This document shows, in pieces, positions 54,820-64,000 of a stretch of DNA of 64,000 bases; position 1 is the stretch's first letter, and each line of letters begins with the position of its first letter. Origin of the DNA: Chloracidobacterium thermophilum B. Lineage in GTDB: Bacteria; Acidobacteriota; Blastocatellia; Chloracidobacteriales; Chloracidobacteriaceae. A program made the position numbers and the translations under genes. The stretch covers positions 231,501 through 295,500 of the forward strand of contig NC_016024.1 of assembly GCF_000226295.1 (NCBI RefSeq), in the 5' to 3' direction. The notes beneath the pieces are model-generated. The model saw only the letters and a list, made by a program, of their open reading frames with translations, did no database searches and was not told where the DNA came from.

Positions 54820-55338
54820 ATGACGCGACAGGGAAAAGTATCAGTCGTTGAGCAATTGGCGGCGGAGTTTCAATCCACCCGCCATGCCTTTCTGGTTGGC
54901 TTTCAGGGGATGACCGTGCAGTCCGACACGGCGCTGCGCAGTGAGCTGCGCCGGGCGGGGATGCGCTACCACGTTGTCAAGAACACACTGGCGCGCCGCG
55001 CGGCCAAGGGAACAGTACTGGAGCAACTCGGCGAGCAGTTTACGGGGCCGACGGCGGTTGCTCTGGCCCCGGAAGACCCGGTGACAGCAGCCAAACTGCT
55101 GCTCAAACTCTTCAAGGAATACCAACAGTTTGTTTTCAAGGCCGGGGTTGTGGATGGGAAAACCATCGGGGAACAGGACATTGAGGCCCTGGCCACGATG
55201 CCCTCCCGCGAGGAACTCATGTCCCGTCTGATGTTCCTGATCAACTCTGGAGCACAGCGGATTGCCGCGGCGACAAGTGGTGTGGCGCGCAATGTGGCGG
55301 TAGTCACGGCGCAGGTGCGAGACAAAAAAGCAGAGTAA
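54820..55338 (+). CDS. rplJ: 50S ribosomal protein L10
   Basis: A 172-residue protein binding L7/L12 dimers. Sequence VEQLAAEFQSTRHAFLVGFQGMTV and RRAGMRYHVVKNTLARRAAKGT match L10. I chose ATG 54820 (MTRQGKVS) behind ggggg; an earlier in-frame ATG at 54748 would add a non-conserved 24 residues. The 86-bp spacer from rplA would host any L10 leader. Confidence 0.95.
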   Translation: MTRQGKVSVVEQLAAEFQSTRHAFLVGFQGMTVQSDTALRSELRRAGMRYHVVKNTLARRAAKGTVLEQLGEQFTGPTAVALAPEDPVTAAKLLLKLFKEYQQFVFKAGVVDGKTIGEQDIEALATMPSREELMSRLMFLINSGAQRIAAATSGVARNVAVVTAQVRDKKAE

Positions 55339-55491
55339 CGCCCGGTCGAGTGATAGTGGCCTGGCGTCTGCCAATGGATGTCCCGGAATAGGGATAAGAG
55401 CAAGGGGGAGAACGGCGCTGCCCGGTCAGGAGCCTGAATAACCCACGACAGCTCGTGATTTTACGTTTTAGTTCAGAAAGGTAGGATGAAC

Positions 55492-55884
55492 ATGTCGGAG
55501 AAGTTGACGGCCATTGTCGAGCAAATTGGTTCATTGACGTTGTTGGAAGCGGCGGAACTCGTCAAGCTGATGGAAGCAAGGTTTGGAGTTTCAGCAGCGG
55601 CTGCTGCGGTTGCGGTTCCAGCGGCCGCGGCTGCGGCGGGAGGCGCCCCAGCCGCTCCGGCTGAAGAAGCCAAAGATGAGTTCGATGTGATCCTGGCGGC
55701 TGCCGGTGCCAACAAGATCAATGTCATCAAGGTCGTTCGCGAAATTACCTCGCTGGGGCTGAAGGAGGCCAAAGACCTTGTGGATGGCGCTCCCAAGCCG
55801 ATCAAGACTGGCATTCCAAAGGCCGAAGCCGAGGCCATCAAGGCCAAGTTGACGGAAGCGGGGGCAACCGTCGAAATCAAGTAA
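55492..55884 (+). CDS. rplL: 50S ribosomal protein L7/L12
   Basis: A 130-residue stalk protein with the N-terminal dimer helices, an alanine-rich hinge (about 38-60) and the C-terminal domain [45 protein letters not shown] 55492 ([11 protein letters not shown]) matches family starts; the ATG two codons before it (55486) is equally near the Shine-Dalgarno-like aggtagg. Confidence 0.95.
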   Translation: MSEKLTAIVEQIGSLTLLEAAELVKLMEARFGVSAAAAAVAVPAAAAAAGGAPAAPAEEAKDEFDVILAAAGANKINVIKVVREITSLGLKEAKDLVDGAPKPIKTGIPKAEAEAIKAKLTEAGATVEIK

Positions 55885-55902
55885 GGGTGTTTGTCGGCGG
55901 CG

Positions 55903-55953
55903 GGCAATCAACCACCACTGGGCCCGACAGGTCCCGTGGTGGGCTTGCCTTTT
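55903..55953 (+). terminator. Attenuator-like hairpin between rplL and rpoB
   Basis: Stem pieces ggcaa/ttgcc, ccaccac/gtggtgg and ggg/ccc, then TTTT. In many bacteria a partial terminator at this place lowers rpoBC relative to ribosomal protein transcription. Confidence 0.6.
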
Positions 55954-56287
55954 GAGCATCAGGCTGACCTGAAGGGCTTGTCCGTTTGAGCCATTCTTGT
56001 GGCGGGAGGCGCTTTTGAAGAATCTCAGTGGCGCCAACTGGCTCGTGATGACGGTGTACGCACGAGTAGTTCGACCTTGTCCTCTGACAAGCCGCTGGTA
56101 CCGGCTTGCTTTGGCAGGTGAAGCCCGCCGGTTTGTGGCCTGTCAATTTTCCCATCTGGTTTCGCTGCACCATTTCCTTGTTGACTTCCTTACTTCACGC
56201 GCATCGGAAGCTCGTTTCCGGCGGGCAGGTCTTGGCGTGCCCGCTTTTGGGGTGCTTGCCTGATGCGGAAAGGCATGTCTTTGGCTT
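55954..56287. other. Non-coding spacer before rpoB
   Basis: About 330 bp with no convincing gene; an 88-codon frame at 55997-56263 shows no family features and no good ribosome binding site. It may hold an extra rpoBC promoter, but I see no strong one. Confidence 0.4.
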
Positions 56288-60727
<4,440 letters not shown>

Positions 60728-60791
60728 GATGGTCAACCGGTGACGGCTGTTCGGTCTGGCGGCCGTCACATTGCCGCTTTGGAGGTCATTC

Positions 60792-64000
<3,209 letters not shown>

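Noticed and set aside
55997-56263. 88-codon frame between rplL and rpoB
   Set aside because: No ribosome binding site, no conservation signal and a position where a non-coding leader is expected.

Overview
The window is a GC-rich chromosomal segment of a free-living bacterium. Three things suggest Acidobacteriota, most likely a Chloracidobacterium-like thermophile: an eight-cysteine zinc-ribbon-like insertion in RpoB, intergenic regions full of short GC-rich palindromes, and a tetraether-synthase-like radical SAM gene. This is inference from family resemblance; no 16S rRNA gene is present.

Layout. 1-490: end of a conserved secreted protein gene. 491-10785: an accessory island. Repeat-rich DNA (491-1700) precedes a two-gene restriction-like defence cassette: a phospholipase D/SNF2 helicase fusion and an Eco57I-like adenine methylase. 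A REP-associated tyrosine transposase gene invaded by palindromic repeats follows, then three more copies of a composite repeat of about 200 bp that also occurs once upstream of the cassette. 10786-18454: panD, a PlsC-like acyltransferase, a membrane-anchored protein, an ABC ATPase, a minus-strand pyrK-like reductase, and an overlapping dnaG-rpoD pair. The rpoD gene carries an in-frame palindrome. 18494-23720 (minus strand): carotenoid oxygenase, HD hydrolase, hot-dog thioesterase, a radical SAM protein resembling tetraether/membrane-spanning lipid synthases, an Lgt-like membrane protein and a lone atpC.

23900-33433: OsmC, tRNA-Gly(CCC), an IS1341-type TnpB element broken by a frameshift, a secreted subtilase, a TPR/sigma-54 activator, a WD40 Ser/Thr kinase and a SemiSWEET transporter. 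33476-43625: PPOX-like flavoprotein, 3-methyladenine glycosylase, DUF362 protein, divergent glmM/glmU, a PiT phosphate transporter, a secreted esterase and a fused homocysteine methyltransferase/MTHFR. 43832-50509: a CzcB/CzcA heavy-metal efflux operon followed by a degenerate Fic-domain gene overlapping a metallo-beta-lactamase-fold hydrolase gene, then a small membrane protein.

50751-64000 is the classic tRNA-Thr/Tyr/Gly/Thr-tuf-tRNA-Trp-secE-nusG-rplKAJL-rpoBC cluster, with rpoC cut by the window end. tuf has a striking third-position-G codon bias unlike its neighbours. The most unusual themes are the condensed defence module with an AT-rich specificity region, palindromic repeats entering coding sequences in frame (rpoD and the transposase), and the putative membrane-spanning lipid gene pair.
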